From positions 8,489,418 through 8,553,417 of the forward strand of contig NW_004454239.1 in the NCBI RefSeq assembly GCF_000283155.1: a stretch of DNA of 64,000 nucleotides, in the 5' to 3' direction. Under the pieces are notes generated by a model. The model ran no database searches and was not told the DNA's origin. It saw only the letters and a program-made list of their open reading frames with translations. Shown piece by piece: positions 45,600 to 57,660 of the stretch (positions are counted from its first letter, which is position 1; every line of letters starts with the position of its first letter). This stretch comes from Ceratotherium simum simum. Taxonomy: Eukaryota > Chordata > Mammalia > Perissodactyla > Rhinocerotidae. A program made the position numbers and the translations under genes.

Positions 45600-45850
45600 T
45601 TTATTTGATAATTTCATCTCATCTGTTTTCTCTATTCTCTTCTTCTGGGGCTTCTATTAGATGTTAGATCTTCTGGATTGTTTCTCTCTCTCTCTTTTTT
45701 TTTTTTTTTTTTGGTCTTTTTTATCTTTATTCTGGAAGATTATCTCAGCTTTACTTTCCATTCCTTCTTGTTGTTTGTATTTAATTTACCAACTTAAATT
45801 TTTCTTTTTGTTTTATTGTTATAAATCTTTTTGAATCTTATTGAATGTAT
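45600..45850 (+). repeat. Old T-rich interspersed repeat (second copy)
   Basis: TCTATTCTCTTCTTCTGGGG, CTTCTATTAGATGTTAGATC and TTCTGGATTGTTTCTCTC parallel 12,290-12,370. A T-run of about 18 follows. The family is not named. Confidence 0.4.
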
Positions 45851-47224
45851 TAGGAATTTTGTCTTCTTTTCTTTTTAAGTTTTCTGTTCCAGAAATTGTC
45901 TGCTTCCCTTGGGGTCATGTTTTCCATTTGTATATTTTGGTCTTTCCCTTCCATCTTGCTGACGCTCCTCATACGTGTGATGATCCTTGGGTGGCCTCTC
46001 ATTTGTACAGTGTCTTACTAGGAGCTCTGTGTGGTGTGGGAAGAATGCTAGCATCAGGCTTCAGACCACAACAGAATGAGGAGGGCTTCACTCTGGGATA
46101 CCGTCATTCACACGAAATGCCTTCATGTTCCCCACATATTTTTTTTTAGTGTCTTCAGAGAACAGTCTCTTTGGGTCCTGTGTGGAAGAATGCTGTCTCC
46201 CTGAGTGTCCTCCTCTGGGAGTGGTAGATGGGAGCAGTGGCTACTGGTGGCACAGACTTCCAAAGAACTCCCCTGTTTCCAACCCCTTCTCAGCCTCACC
46301 TGCCCTTTCCAGTTCTCTATTGCTCCTAAGAGACTAACGACTGGAGACTCTATGAGGCTGGGGCACATGGCTCCTGGCAGCCCTGCTCATCTGTTCCCTG
46401 TCAGTGTGACCCCAGCTTCTCTCCTCCAGATCCCACCGTCCCTCCACAGTGGAGTGAGAAGGTGAAAGCACTCTGTGGACAATGGCAGAGAGTACCTCAT
46501 GAAATGTCTCAACCCCCTGCTGAGATTCTAGACTTGGAAGCAAACCCTTCTGTACAGAGGAATTTGTTCTGGGAATCAAGGCCAATGTGTGTATTTTCTC
46601 ACCCTAACGTGGATGGGAGAGAGAGGATGACTCAGGAAGGAAGCCATTGGGACAGCTCTTGGCAGCTGGGTCCTCTCACTGGCATACACACTGCTCCTTG
46701 CTGCAGGGCGCTGTTCCACCTGGACCCAGTTGTAACGTTCATTTGGAAAGTTGAAGGCCTCTCTCAGTTATGCTGGGCTCTCAGGGCCCTCTGGGGCCTT
46801 TTGCTTTATTTTGAGTGCTGTGTTTCCCTTTTACCAGAGGGCAGCCCTGTATAAGTAAGTCCCTGTTTCTCCCCATAGCCTGTTCTGTTGGGTTGCATTA
46901 GTGACAAATGAGGGACAAGCCACATATTGGGCAGGGGTCACCCTTCAAGGCTAAGGTGGGCTTCTAGTTGCCTTAATAGAAGTACTCAAGTCTCTTGGGT
47001 AGTGAGCTGGAAAGCCTACAGGAGGAGAGTTTTCCTGTTTCCATTTGAAAACTTTAGGATTAAGAGAACTTTTAAAAACTGGTCTCAGATCAAGTTTTGG
47101 TGCTCGTGTGGCTGCAGTTTGCTGCTTCTCTCGGTGGATGAGACTCAACTGTTGTAACTCATGTGCGCCTTTGCCCCCTGGCTAAGGTCATCCTTCCCCA
47201 CAGGGATGTGACCTGCATCTCTGC
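45851..47224. other. Unassigned sequence
   Basis: No repeat or gene is recognised. The 130-codon + frame at 46,462-46,854 overlaps opposing frames and has no known domain. Confidence 0.4.
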
Positions 47225-47332
47225 CAGGATATTAGGACCATGAGCACAGGGACCTTTTCTTTGATCTTTCCTCTGTGCCCAAGCCTGGTAGTTAGCTGGT
47301 CCTCAATAATCATTTGCTGAATGTGTGACTGT
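47225..47332 (+). mobile_element. L2 3' end fragment
   Basis: GGACCATGAGCACAGGGACC, TCCTCAATAATCATTTGCTG and AATGTGTGACT fit the L2 terminus. Confidence 0.55.
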
Positions 47333-47934
47333 TGAAAGGACAGATGAGAAATCAGGACACACTTGGGATCTTTCAGCACACAGCAGGCACTTTGGTGGCC
47401 CTGCTAAGCCTCCCAACACAGCTGCCCTCTGTCATATTTGTTCTCAGTTCCTGAGTTCTGTTCTTTGCGGTATCTTCTCTTCACAGTGACACAGCTGAAG
47501 GGAGAAAATCCACTCAGAGTGACACCCAGAGCTCCTAGCTGGAGACTCACACACCAGCCACAAGGCTGGGAGATGGCTTGCCCATACACCCTGCACTGTA
47601 AAGGTGGCTTTGTGATCTCCTGACAGAAATTCGAAGAGGACTGATATGCCCCTAAAAGGAGATAAGATATTCTAATTTCCACAGTGGACTATTCCTGAAA
47701 GTAAAAAGGGTGATACTAATCATTATGCTGGAATAACAGGCAAAAATGCATACTGTGGTGGGCAAGCCAGACACACCATCTCTCAGTGGAAGATTTTAGC
47801 TGAGTTTTCTTGAAGGGGTTTCTGTCCTCAAAGTCTGAAAAGGCCACCTGAATCACAGAGGGCATGAGGCCAGGTGTTAGGACACCTGAGTTCTGCCCCT
47901 GTGAGTCCCACCTGGCTGAGATCTCCCCTGTGAG
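47333..47934. other. Unassigned sequence
   Basis: Nothing recognised. Confidence 0.4.
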
Positions 47935-48060
47935 CGGCTGCCACCTGGGGCAGACCTCTGGACCTCTCTGAGTTGTGGTTTCCTCGTTTGTGAATTGGAA
48001 ATAATAAAATCTGTTCCATTCATCCCCTCTCACAATTATGTGAGTGAAGGCACTCCAGAA
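47935..48060 (+). mobile_element. MIR SINE fragment
   Basis: GGCAGACCTCTGGACCTCTC, TGTGGTTTCCTCGTTTGTGA and GGAAATAATAAAATCTGTTC match the MIR core and beyond. Confidence 0.6.
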
Positions 48061-48475
48061 ACTCTAATTGTTTCAGAAATATATAGTAGTGTCAACATTT
48101 TTTATTAGGTTTCAGAGTTTGCATTTGCTCAAAGTTAAAGAATTTCTCAACATTGAACTGAGAATTCTTTCCACTGGAATTTCAGTATCACTTACAGGAT
48201 AAGGAAAGGTACGGTTTCTTTTAAAACAGCAAAGTCATCTTGAGGAGGCAGTCTTTAAAACATTTCTTTTTTGATGTATTTTTCTCCTAGTCTTTTTCTA
48301 ACATATTAACAAGTGTATGTGTATATTTTCAATATTTGTTTATAAATTAGGGATCATACTATGTGTACAGTTTATTCAGCAACAGGAGAAAGAGTCAAGA
48401 CATAGGTATAGTAAACAAGGTGTTTATTAACTGAAAAACACTGCTCAGGAATGGAAGGACTATGATTGTAATCAT
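48061..48475. other. Unassigned AT-rich sequence
   Basis: May contain diverged L1 text near 48,290-48,390 but I cannot place it with confidence. Confidence 0.35.
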
Positions 48476-48479
48476 TTTT

Positions 48480-48758
48480 TATTTATTTATTTTATTTTAT
48501 TTATTATTTTTTTTTGAGGAAGATGGGCCCTGTGCTAACTTCCTGTTGCCAATCTTCCTCCTTTTCTTTTTTCTCCCCAAAGCCCCAGTACATAGTGTGT
48601 ATTCTAGTTGTAGGTCCTTCTAGTGCCTCTATGTGGGACGCTGCCTCAGCATGGCTTGATGAGCGATGTGTAGGTCTGCGCCCAGGATCCAAACCGGCAA
48701 ACCCCAGGCCACCAAAGTGGAAGATGCGAAATTAACCACTACGCCGCCAGGCCGGCCC
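48480..48758 (-). mobile_element. ERE SINE, antisense
   Basis: A T-rich tail is followed by GAGGAAGATGGGCCCTGTGC, CCCCAGTACATAGTGTGTAT, TAGTTGTAGGTCCTTCTAGT, then GGATCCAAACCGGCAAACCC and the head complement CGCCGCCAGGCCGGCCC. The flanking TCATTTTTT on both sides is a short possible target duplication. Confidence 0.9.
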
Positions 48759-49969
48759 GTCATTTTTTGTTTTGATCAATGATCTGTTTCCTATCTTTTT
48801 TGCTTTTATAATATTTCGAGGAACATGAGAAACTTTTATTACCAAGATTTGTGCCACAGTTTCTGTTAACTTCTTAAGAGAGCCATTCAAGGAAGTTTCT
48901 CAGGAAAAGGCTCACACATTTTTAAGATGCCTGGTACATACAAATCACATTCCAGCAGCAGTGTGTGAATGTCCACCTCATGCACGCTCATGAGCATTGA
49001 GAATGGCTGGGTTCGGTTTTGTTTTAAGATTTTAAGTCAAAATCTTCCCTGAAGAACAGATTTCCGCTCTGGACATTTACTCATCCACAAGGCTTGAATG
49101 ACCTTGGGCTCACCACCTGGCCTGCCTGAGTTTGAGAGGTTTCCTGAGATGCGGGACTCTCAGGGTTAACACTGGAATATTCCTGGGTACACCAGGCTGG
49201 TTAGTCACCCTAATGCGCTGGTTACTGGGGAGCACAAAATCCCCCGGGGCTGCTTTGCAGGGCTTCTTGGTCCATAAAACACAGCTTCTGCTGGATGCTT
49301 CCCCCTCAGAGGAGAGGCCACAGAGGCCACCCATGACCACACAGGTGGCCTCCCAGAGGTTTCTCTCTCTGATGAGCACTTGGTCCTCACCACCAGCAAC
49401 TCCTCCCAGGCCCATCCAGCCCCAGGCAGGTCTCATCTGGAAAAAAGAGAACAATCAGCTACCTGCCTCGAAGTGGAGGTTAGTGTCATCCAACACCATT
49501 CCTTTCATCGCTGGCTTACAGCTCAAGAGGATGGTCACAGATGAGAAGGAGACTCCAAATCCATTTGGAGGCATAAAACATAACCGGCTTGGAGAAATGG
49601 ACGCTTCCTCTGCATGCGCCTCTTGCTCTCCTTGAGCAGCTCCCTGGGCTGTAGGGGTGAGCTATCTTTAGCAGCTCCCCAAGAGCCGGAGCCTCAAAGT
49701 TTGCTTTTTGAATTATTCATGTGTTATTAATAGCAGCAGTGATGATGACAGGAAGGTGGTAATCATGACATGGCACGGGACCAGCCGGAGAGAGGGCAGT
49801 AGAGACTGCATGAGGCTGGCCAAGTCAGCAGGCGCTGAGTCATGCCTCTTCCACTCTCCTCTCTGGACAGGGTCAAGGGCAGGACATGCCAGGCCCACCT
49901 GGGGAGAGTCCCCTTAACCAACTCAAGCTCCGTAGCTTCCCAGAAACCTTCCTTCACTGCTGATGTGGC
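48759..49969. other. Unassigned sequence
   Basis: A 167-codon + frame (49,132-49,635) faces a 114-codon - frame in the same DNA. Neither shows a domain, and no gene is called. Confidence 0.4.
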
Positions 49970-50200
49970 ATGTGGTTAAGAGCACAGTCAGAAACAGCTC
50001 AGTTCCAGGCTGAGGTCCCCCACTTAAGAAGCTGGTTGACCTTGGGCAAAGATCTTAATTTACCCAGACCTTCCTATATTCTAGATGGCTGCCTGGAAGT
50101 AAGAATGAAATATATGCCTGAGCTGCTGTGAGGCTTAAATAAGAGAAAGGGCTGAGCGCAATGCCTGGTACATAGTCAGTGCCCGATAAATGGTAGCTAC
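49970..50200 (+). mobile_element. MIR SINE
   Basis: TGGTTAAGAGCACAGTCAGA, TGGTTGACCTTGGGCAAAGA, TGTGAGGCTTAAATAAGAGA, AATGCCTGGTACATAGTCAG and GATAAATGGTAGCTAC give MIR in order, nearly full length. Confidence 0.85.
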
Positions 50201-50659
50201 GTAAATCTTGCTGCTTGCTGTTGGAGCCCATTCTGGGCTTGTTTGTACTTTTTTTCACCCCACTAATGTGGTCATCTTAGCTTCAATTGAAATTGCTCTT
50301 TGGTTTTGTGTGGGCAAGTTTAGCCTTCTCCAAGGTGGAGGCACCTTATCCAATCTCCTTTTCTTTTCTTATTGGGGTGGGAGGTGGGGTCCCAGAAGGG
50401 ACTTCTGAGCACATGGGGATTTTGTGTTGACTGCTGAGAGGCAGGCTCCTATCTCCTCATCTACTAATGCTTCTGTCTTCTGCTCCAATCTGTCTTGAGA
50501 GGCAGGCATCAGAATCAGCCACCCCTGGGGGAGCTTGCTAACTTCTTTTAGCCCTGCCCAGGCATGGCCATTGCCCACTCCCAGAAGAAGGGATTTGCCA
50601 GCTGCAGTGCCTCTTTTGCTGGACTCTGTGTGTCCTGTGATGGATTTCTTAGTGGTTGG
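50201..50659. other. Unassigned sequence
   Basis: Nothing recognised. Confidence 0.35.
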
Positions 50660-50815
50660 AGTCCAGTCTCCTCCTCATCTATAAAAGGGAGGTGTGTGGT
50701 AATACTTTCTTCGCAGGATTGCAGCAGGAGTAAATGTGGCAGCTCACAAATAGAATTGACCACAGTGCCTGGCATTCTGGATGTGCTAAATCAATGCTAA
50801 TTGCTGTTATTCTTC
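50660..50815 (+). mobile_element. MIR SINE fragment
   Basis: CTCCTCATCTATAAAAGGGA, ATTGCAGCAGGAGTAAATGT, CAGTGCCTGGCATTCTGGAT and a terminal TAATTGCTGTTATTC match the MIR 3' two-thirds. Confidence 0.65.
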
Positions 50816-51689
50816 TACGTACCCATAAATGTTCTATTTTCATGTCTACTTTATCCCGAATTTTCCAGATTAGAATTTTCCAAGGCAGGTGGTGAAATAC
50901 TTTGAAGAAGAGCATTTTGGCAACTTCCTGGAAAAGTTTTGAGCAAAGGGTTTAAAAATACAAGCCCTACCGCCAATACTCAGGCACTAGAGGCTGGCAA
51001 CTGGAGAAGGGGGAGAGAAATCTTTAAAAACTTGCTCAGGATTTGAACTTGAGCCTCAGGTTCTACCAAAGCTCAGACATGCCAGGAAGAGAAGTTATTG
51101 GAAGGCTTCAGCCCTTGAAGGGAAGTTTCTAAAGAGGCTCTCATCTTAGGTTGGATCCCCCAGCAGAAGACCTTAACATGAGGATCTGTCTGAACATGGT
51201 TTGTTTGTGGGAAAGTGGGGCGGGGAGGAAAGGAAAAACAAGGATGCAGCAACAAGAAAAGGCCCTGGGAGACGGGGCCAAATTCCAAAAGGGAGTCCTG
51301 GACATACACCTGAGGGCTGTCCAGATCAGAGGCAAAGGAGCATTTTCAGTCCCCTGTCATCGGTAGTGAAAGGCAGACCCTGGGGAGGGTAAGTTCTGAG
51401 GCGCCGCCAGCCCTCAGTACAGAGAGACAAGGGCAGTCACGGCCACTGACATAGAGACTGGTGCAGGCTGCGGGGAGTGACTGCACACACAGAGCTGGTG
51501 TGCACCCAGATGGCGGCAGGGTCCAGGAAGCATGAGGGGACCCCAACAGGAGCCTCTCTCCAGTGTGAGGTGAAGCCCCTCAGAAAGCCACTCGTCACCA
51601 GAACGGATGCCACCTATTGACTCATCCTCTTCCTCCTTCCCTCCAACGTTTCCTACCCAAAGGTCTTGACTTCTTTTACCTTCTTCATT
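50816..51689. other. Unassigned sequence
   Basis: Nothing recognised. Confidence 0.4.
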
Positions 51690-51810
51690 TCCTTGATATT
51701 TATTGGGCATTTTCTAGATATAGGCTTGGTGTCAGACACTGTGGGAACGACAACATACAGAATGAGGTAGAAAGGACCCAGCAAGAGCATTTAACTTGAT
51801 GGCATCTGGT
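51690..51810 (-). mobile_element. L2 3' fragment, antisense
   Basis: GATATTTATTGGGCATTTTC, GGTGTCAGACACTGTGGGAA and CGACAACATACAGAATGAGG follow reverse L2. Confidence 0.5.
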
Positions 51811-53411
51811 TTCCTTCTGATCTGGAATCACCAGCAGAATTTGGATCCTGGAGCAGCCATGTGGATTGAATGGCTCTCTAAGCCTCACTTTTTGAGGTAG
51901 AGAAACAGCACTTATTGATAATACTTTGCAAGACTGTTATAGGATGCTGAGTCGATGGGTTCAGAGAGCCCTGCCGGTGTGTGGTTTACAGCACCCCCCC
52001 ACACACTCCTTGTCTCTCTCTCCATCTCATTCTCTTCCCAAGACAGCCTGCCGGGTGCTAGATGGCAACCCTCAAATTCTGGGTGAAAGTTCCCAGATCC
52101 TTCAACAATGACTCTCATGAATTGGTTCCTAGACTCATCATCCTTGTGTTTGGGTGATTCCTATGGTAACAAGGAATAAGTCACTTTAAGAAGTGGGTGG
52201 TGACTGAGAGGGCACAGGCAGACTAGAGGAGCACCCAGAAGACCTTCTGGAACTACAATGTCCTAGGCACCAGCTACTCCCTCTTCTTCTTATAGCTTGC
52301 CAGGACTGGCAAGGCCAGAAAGGACTGGCCAGTCCTTTCTGTGTGCTCAGGTCCAGGTCCCAGAGCGATGGACTGATTGGCTCCCTTACATACCTCCTCC
52401 CCCACTTGAGCACAGCCCCTTGTAGTGGCCCCTCCTAGGCTGCTGGCTAGCTCTGGATGGCCGCTCTTGGTGCAGGTGTCAGCTCTCGACCTAGTGATCT
52501 CCTCACCCCTGTGTGAAGAGACCTGTGCTGCTTCCCCAAGACCTCGGGTAGCTGACTGGGGAAATGGGTGTGACTAGCCTCCTCACTCCTCCCAACAAGG
52601 TCCAGTTTGTTCCTATCTTCCGTCACAGTCTTGGATCTGGCCTGGGAAGTTATTGACAAACAAGAGATGATAAAGAACTCACAGTTTGGCTCCATCAGTC
52701 TCTGGTTGACTTCCTTCTTCCTCCTACCTGCTCCCACTCCTCCTCGCCTCCCAGGACTCCTGCTTTTCCATCAGCAAAACTCACCACCTGGAGGGTGGCT
52801 ATGATGTGCGCTGGGGACCCTAGCCCTGTAAAGGAAGCCTTCTCTGCAGGTCCAGTAACGGGGCTGATCTTGGTAGCCTTCTCCCAGCGAGCAACTTTGA
52901 CCTTACATTCACTCCCTTTGAATACTCATCCTCTTAGCACTGCCCCTGGCACACAGCAAATGTTTAATAAAAGATATTCATCCAATGAACCAATGGATAA
53001 ATCCTTCTTGTGAATACATGTATATAGCACATGCGGGAAAGAGGCCATATGGGCAGAGGTCCCGTGATGCTCATTACAGGTACCAGTCTCAGCACAGAAA
53101 CAAACCAGGAATACAATTTAACCACATAATTTGATTGATTGATCGTGGCTGCCTAGAATAGTGCCTTGAGAAGGATGAGGGGGAGTGTGTTTCCAAGCTT
53201 GGATTGATTAATGGTGCCTGCCCTGGGGGAGAGGGAAGGGAGCAGCCGCATTTGTGCCATTTGTCCTCAGCACGAGGCCCAATCCATCTGACAATCATTG
53301 CTGGCATCCTGGGAGTAGAGCCTGGGAGTAGGGCCCATACAGCCTGAGAAGGAAGGAGGAGTCTAGTTCTATAGGAAATGTCCAGCATTGACATACTGAC
53401 TGTCTGCAGTT
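51811..53411. other. Unassigned sequence around a hairpin pair
   Basis: Apart from the palindromes at 52,296-52,341 and an L2/MIR-like end near 52,925-52,990 (CCTGGCACACAGCAAATGTT), nothing is recognised. Confidence 0.4.
52296..52341. repeat. Hairpin plus 26-bp perfect palindrome
   Basis: At 52,316-52,341 the 13-nt arm CAGAAAGGACTGG is followed without spacer by its exact reverse complement. Just before it, 52,296-52,313 is a stem-loop with arms CTTGCCA / TGGCAAG and a GGAC loop. Both contain AGGACTGGC. The pair could form a cruciform or a two-stem RNA. Confidence 0.9.
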
Positions 53412-53427
53412 GAGAAAGGATAGGGAG

Positions 53428-53610
53428 GGGGCCGGCCTGGTGACCTAGTGGTTAAGTTCAGTACGCTCCACTTCGGTGGCCCAGGTTCGGTTCCTGGGCA
53501 TGGACCTATACTACTTGTCAGTGGCCATGCTGTGGCAGCTACCCACATACAAAACAGAGGAAGACTAGCACAAATGTTAGCTCAGGGTGAATCTTCCTCA
53601 GCAAAAAAAA
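53428..53610 (+). mobile_element. ERE SINE, short form
   Basis: GGGGGCCGGCCTGGTGACCT head, diverged A box TGACCTAGTGG, GGTTCGGTTCC B box and poly(A). Target duplication AGAAAGGATAGGGA (53,413-53,426) and AGAAAAGGATGGGGA after the tail, with small differences. Confidence 0.92.
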
Positions 53611-53621
53611 AAAAAGAAAAG

Positions 53622-55275
53622 GATGGGGACACCATTTCAGCTAACACAGTAATTGTCATATAAAAGCCCCTGGCAACCTCTGAAGCTGTGCAAACATGAA
53701 CCGTTGTTTCTAGATGTCCTCCCCTAGACTTTCAAAGCTACATGCATCAGAGCTCCGATTCAGCCAGTGTCCAGCCTCTGGAGACCTGATCTTCTCTCTA
53801 CTGAGAGAAGGCAATGGGCTTGTTTCAGGGCCCATGGCAGGGTCCCATTGAAATGAAGTCCTGACTTAATCATCTTTGTGGGGTGTTTCAGTTTTCAGTT
53901 AGGGTGAGCTAGCCTTTGGCCTGGAGACGGAATGAGTTCCTCTTTAAGGCCAGGAGGAGATTTGTCAGCCTGTCCCCCATCACTGCCCAGCCCAGCAGGG
54001 ACAGCAGCTCTGCAGACTGGGGCAGCAGGCTCGTTCATCTTGCTGGGCCTCCGATGGGCGCTAGCAGGTATTCAAGATGAGCAGGATGCTTTTTCTTTCC
54101 CAGAAATTAGTAGAAGCACATACAAGGTAGGGAGGTTAGGATCTTCCAGAGGAAGCTCTGTGGAGCTGAAGGAAAAGCTCTGGCACATGCAAAGGAAGAA
54201 TGCGTGAGCCTGTCTGAACCCAGGAAGTGGTTCCCTGTCCTGTTGTCCCTAAGGCATCTCTGTCAGCACCAGGTAGGGAAGCATGTGCCCCTGGATGCCC
54301 ACATTTGTGCCCTGGGTGGTCAGCGAGGCTTCTGAGGGTGGGATTCCACTTTGCTGAGCTGTGTGTTCACCATAAGACAATAGCGATGGTAGTGGCGCCA
54401 AAGGACGTGGGGGCTGTGGGTGCCCTGCTGCACCTCTCTGAAGGCAGACCCTGCTGACAGACTCCTGCCACTCCTCGTCTGAGGGATTTTCGTTTCTGAC
54501 CATGCCTGCGCAAGCGGGATGCAGCCCTCAACCGATGACGGAGGGCAGTTGCTGGCTGAATACCCCAGCCCCTCGTCCCCAGCTGTGACCCCACTGCGGC
54601 ATGTTCTACACTGCCCCCCCAGTTCCCCAGGGTATTGAACCCTGCTGCCCATGATGATAACCCAACTGATAATGCACCTTTTCTTGGCTTCGTCTCCTCC
54701 CATCTCTCGTTTCTCACCCCCCACAATGGTATCTGCTGGGATCACCTTCTAGACAGACCATTTGCACTCTTTCCTCCTTGCATGGTCTGCTCCTGCGGAA
54801 ACTCAGTTTCAGGCACCTGCTCTGAGACAGCTACCCCCCAGCTTAGCTTCAGGCTGACCTGTGCAGATCAAAACTCATCACATTCCTAAACCGAACACAA
54901 AGACCTCCCAGGTGACGGGACCCATCTTCCCTAGAAGGCCGGTGTGGTTTTAAATAGCGTGTCCCCTTGTTACAGATACAATAAACATGTTCTTCCTCTC
55001 AGTAACTTGCTGCTTCCTCTAGCAGTATCTGTGGATAAAAAGAAAGTGGTAAAGCTTAACTTTGTCCTGCTATAAAGAAGATCACATCTATAAGGGAAGT
55101 AGGGAATGGACTGTAGCTATTTACATGCAAGGGAGAAAGGGCTGAGAGCCCCAAGGGAGGTACAGAGTCAGGACTAGGGACACTGAGGTGGGTCACTCCC
55201 AGGCTGGAGGAGAGGAGGCTCAAGGAAGCATCTCAGAGTTGGTGGCAGAGGGCAGCTGCACCTCCAGGGAAGGTG
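53622..55275. other. Unassigned sequence
   Basis: Frames of 119 and 141 codons overlap on the - strand at 54,320-54,745 in different frames. No known domain is seen and no gene is called. Confidence 0.4.
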
Positions 55276-55350
55276 GCCATAATAGTGTACACCTGAAATT
55301 CACACAATGTTATAAGCCAATATGACCTCAATAAAATCCTTAAAAAGAAA
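55276..55350 (+). mobile_element. L1 3' terminus, about 70 bp
   Basis: GTGTACACCTGAAATTCACA, CCAATATGACCTCAATAAAA and an A-rich tail give another very short L1 3' end. I see no convincing target duplication. Confidence 0.65.
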
Positions 55351-56689
55351 AAAAAGAGTGGTGCTCTTGAGGGAGGGGGTACCATGGGGCAACAGGAAAG
55401 GCCAAGGGAGCATTGACAAAGAGTTATGCCTCCACCCGGCGGGACAGGAGATGATTTTAGACAGTACACTTGTTTTAGCCCAAGTTCCCCAGGAAGCAAG
55501 ATGAGGCAGAAGCTCCTTCGCTGACACTTTGCTGGGAGAGCATCCCAGGGAGGCCGGATTGAAGCCGGTGCAGGGAGAGCCATGTCTGCCTCATTCGTAG
55601 TTAGTGGGAGTGTCACTGAGCTGAACGTAGCTGGGCAACACGTGACGGCTCAGTCTCAAAGAAAGTATTTGGGGAGGACACAGGGAACTGCTGTGTCTCT
55701 GACTCAGTGTGGGGGAGGGGAGTAAGGGGGCAAGGGGGGAAGATTTAGCCATAGGTTGCTGTCTCCGTCCGATCTGTCTAAATTTTACTCCCATGGGCGT
55801 TAGCTCCCCCCACTTCCCTATGGTGGCCCCCCTTCCCACGTGGGACTGCTGAGTGCATTTCTCAGGATCTCATGCTTCAGCAGCAACAGGGAAACCCCAG
55901 GGCGGGAGTCGGAGGTACAGACAGCAGGTGGGGGTGAGATGCTCTTAGAGCGTGCTTGTGAGCAACCGAGGACCAGGAACAGCCATCTCGGAGGCTCCGT
56001 GGCCTATGGTGATGGCTCCAAGCCAGGGAGCAGCACCAACTGTGGCTAGAACCATGTCAGCCAATGTGCAGATCTGGGGCAATGCAGAGACAGAAACATT
56101 TTAATAGCTATGTGTTTGTTTTCAAATATTTTAGAAAAATAGGTAACCAGCATATCATACACACGATAACTCAAACTTTGTTTTCGAAGTTTTAAGTGAG
56201 TAAGCATATGGCTGGTATGTAATTACGGCAAATATGGTGAAGGGGCCTCATGAACGCGAGGCTTGAGGCAGACAAAGGCTGGGCGTGAGCTGTCCACTTG
56301 TGTCTGTCTGAAGCCCCAGGCGTATGGAAGGGAGATGTGAGACAGGAGGCTGATAAATTACGTGTGGCCAGGTCCTGGGAGGCCCGGCAGTGGATGACAT
56401 TTGAGAGCAGGTGTGTTTTGATGATATCAAAGATTTCTGCCAAAAGGGAGAACATAGCCATAATTTGTTATTTTGTCAACTACAGCAAATAGGTACTCAC
56501 TAGGGGCTTTGCCCAGGCATGAGATAACACACTCAAAAACAGTACCTAACCTGAAAAAAATTTCTCTAATCCAGCTTTCTTTTCTTAAAAAAATTAGAGA
56601 GGTAAAAGTAGTAAGAGAGGTATTATTATAACAAAAAACTTGGATCTCTCTAAAATAATAATTTTTAAAAAACTGAGTTACGAAGTTTG
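55351..56689. other. Unassigned sequence
   Basis: Nothing recognised. Confidence 0.4.
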
Positions 56690-57348
56690 ATGGGAATATG
56701 AGACAAACTGTAACTCTCAGGCACTGCTGGTGGGATAGTGCTCACGTCCATGCTGGTACAGCCACTTTAGAAAACCATCTGTTAGTACCTTCTAAAGCCA
56801 ATGTATGCCTACAGCATGACCCAACCATGACATTCTTACATATACGCCTGACAGAAATGCAAAGTTATGCATACCAACAGCACATAACAACATTCATAAG
56901 CAGCACAATTTATAATAGCAAAATCTGGAAACTATTCAAATGCTCATCAACCATAGAATGGACAGATAAATTGCAGTATATTCATACTGGACAAAAATGA
57001 AAATGAATCATCTACAATTGTACACCAAAATCTGGATGAATCTCACCAACGTTATGTTGAAGGAACCAAAGCCAGACACCAGAGCACTTAACGATTCCAC
57101 TTCCAAGAAGATCAAGAGCAGCAAACTAATCAGTGGTGATGAAAGTCAGGAGAAAGTCAGGGCAGCTGTTCTTCTTGGGAATAGCGACTAGAGGCTTCCT
57201 GGGAGCTGATCGTATTCTGTTCCTTAGTCTGAATTCTGGTCATACAGATGTGCTCGGTCTGTGAAAATTAATCAAGCTATATCCTAGTGATTTGTGCACT
57301 TTTCTGTATATATGTTGTGCTTCAGCAGATGTCCAAAAAAAAAAAAGA
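56690..57348 (+). mobile_element. L1M 3' region, sense
   Basis: CTCTCAGGCACTGCTGGTGG, TACAGCCACTTTAGAAAACC, ACAATTTATAATAGCAAAAT, TGCTCATCAACCATAGAATG, TCACCAACGTTATGTTGAAG and TTGTGCTTCAGCAGATGTCC with poly(A). It carries the end of ORF2 and 3' UTR, old and frame-broken. Confidence 0.8.
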
Positions 57349-57427
57349 GGAAGCAAGCAAATAATTTCTAAACGTATACACTTTGGTACTATTTTTAGTA
57401 TCAAATTATGTCAATACGTCTCACAGC

Positions 57428-57660
57428 TGACTGCAGCACTCCGCTGAGCACAGCTGAAGCCGAGGAGGTGGAGGAGGTGAGCCTGGAGGGAGGAGGCAGA
57501 GGCGGGGCGCGCTTCTGGAGTCCAGGCAAGAGGAGGAGGTGAAGGTGAAGAGGCAAGCTTGGTGCTTCTCGTCGGCGGTGACGCCGGGGTTCCCTGATCA
57601 CCTCCGAGTGTCGGGAGCTCACGTGAGAGGTGCCGGGGCGGAGCCAGGACTCACGTCAGC
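57428..57660. promoter_or_regulatory. Small CpG island candidate
   Basis: Hand counting over 57,421-57,660 gives 16 CpG, about 66% G+C and observed/expected CpG of about 0.66, which meets the classical thresholds. It contains a GC-box-like GGGGCGGAGC and two CACGT motifs. I recognise no SINE here. A + strand donor-like GGAGGAG|GTGAGCC lies at about 57,477. It may be a promoter or enhancer of an unseen transcript. Confidence 0.4.
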
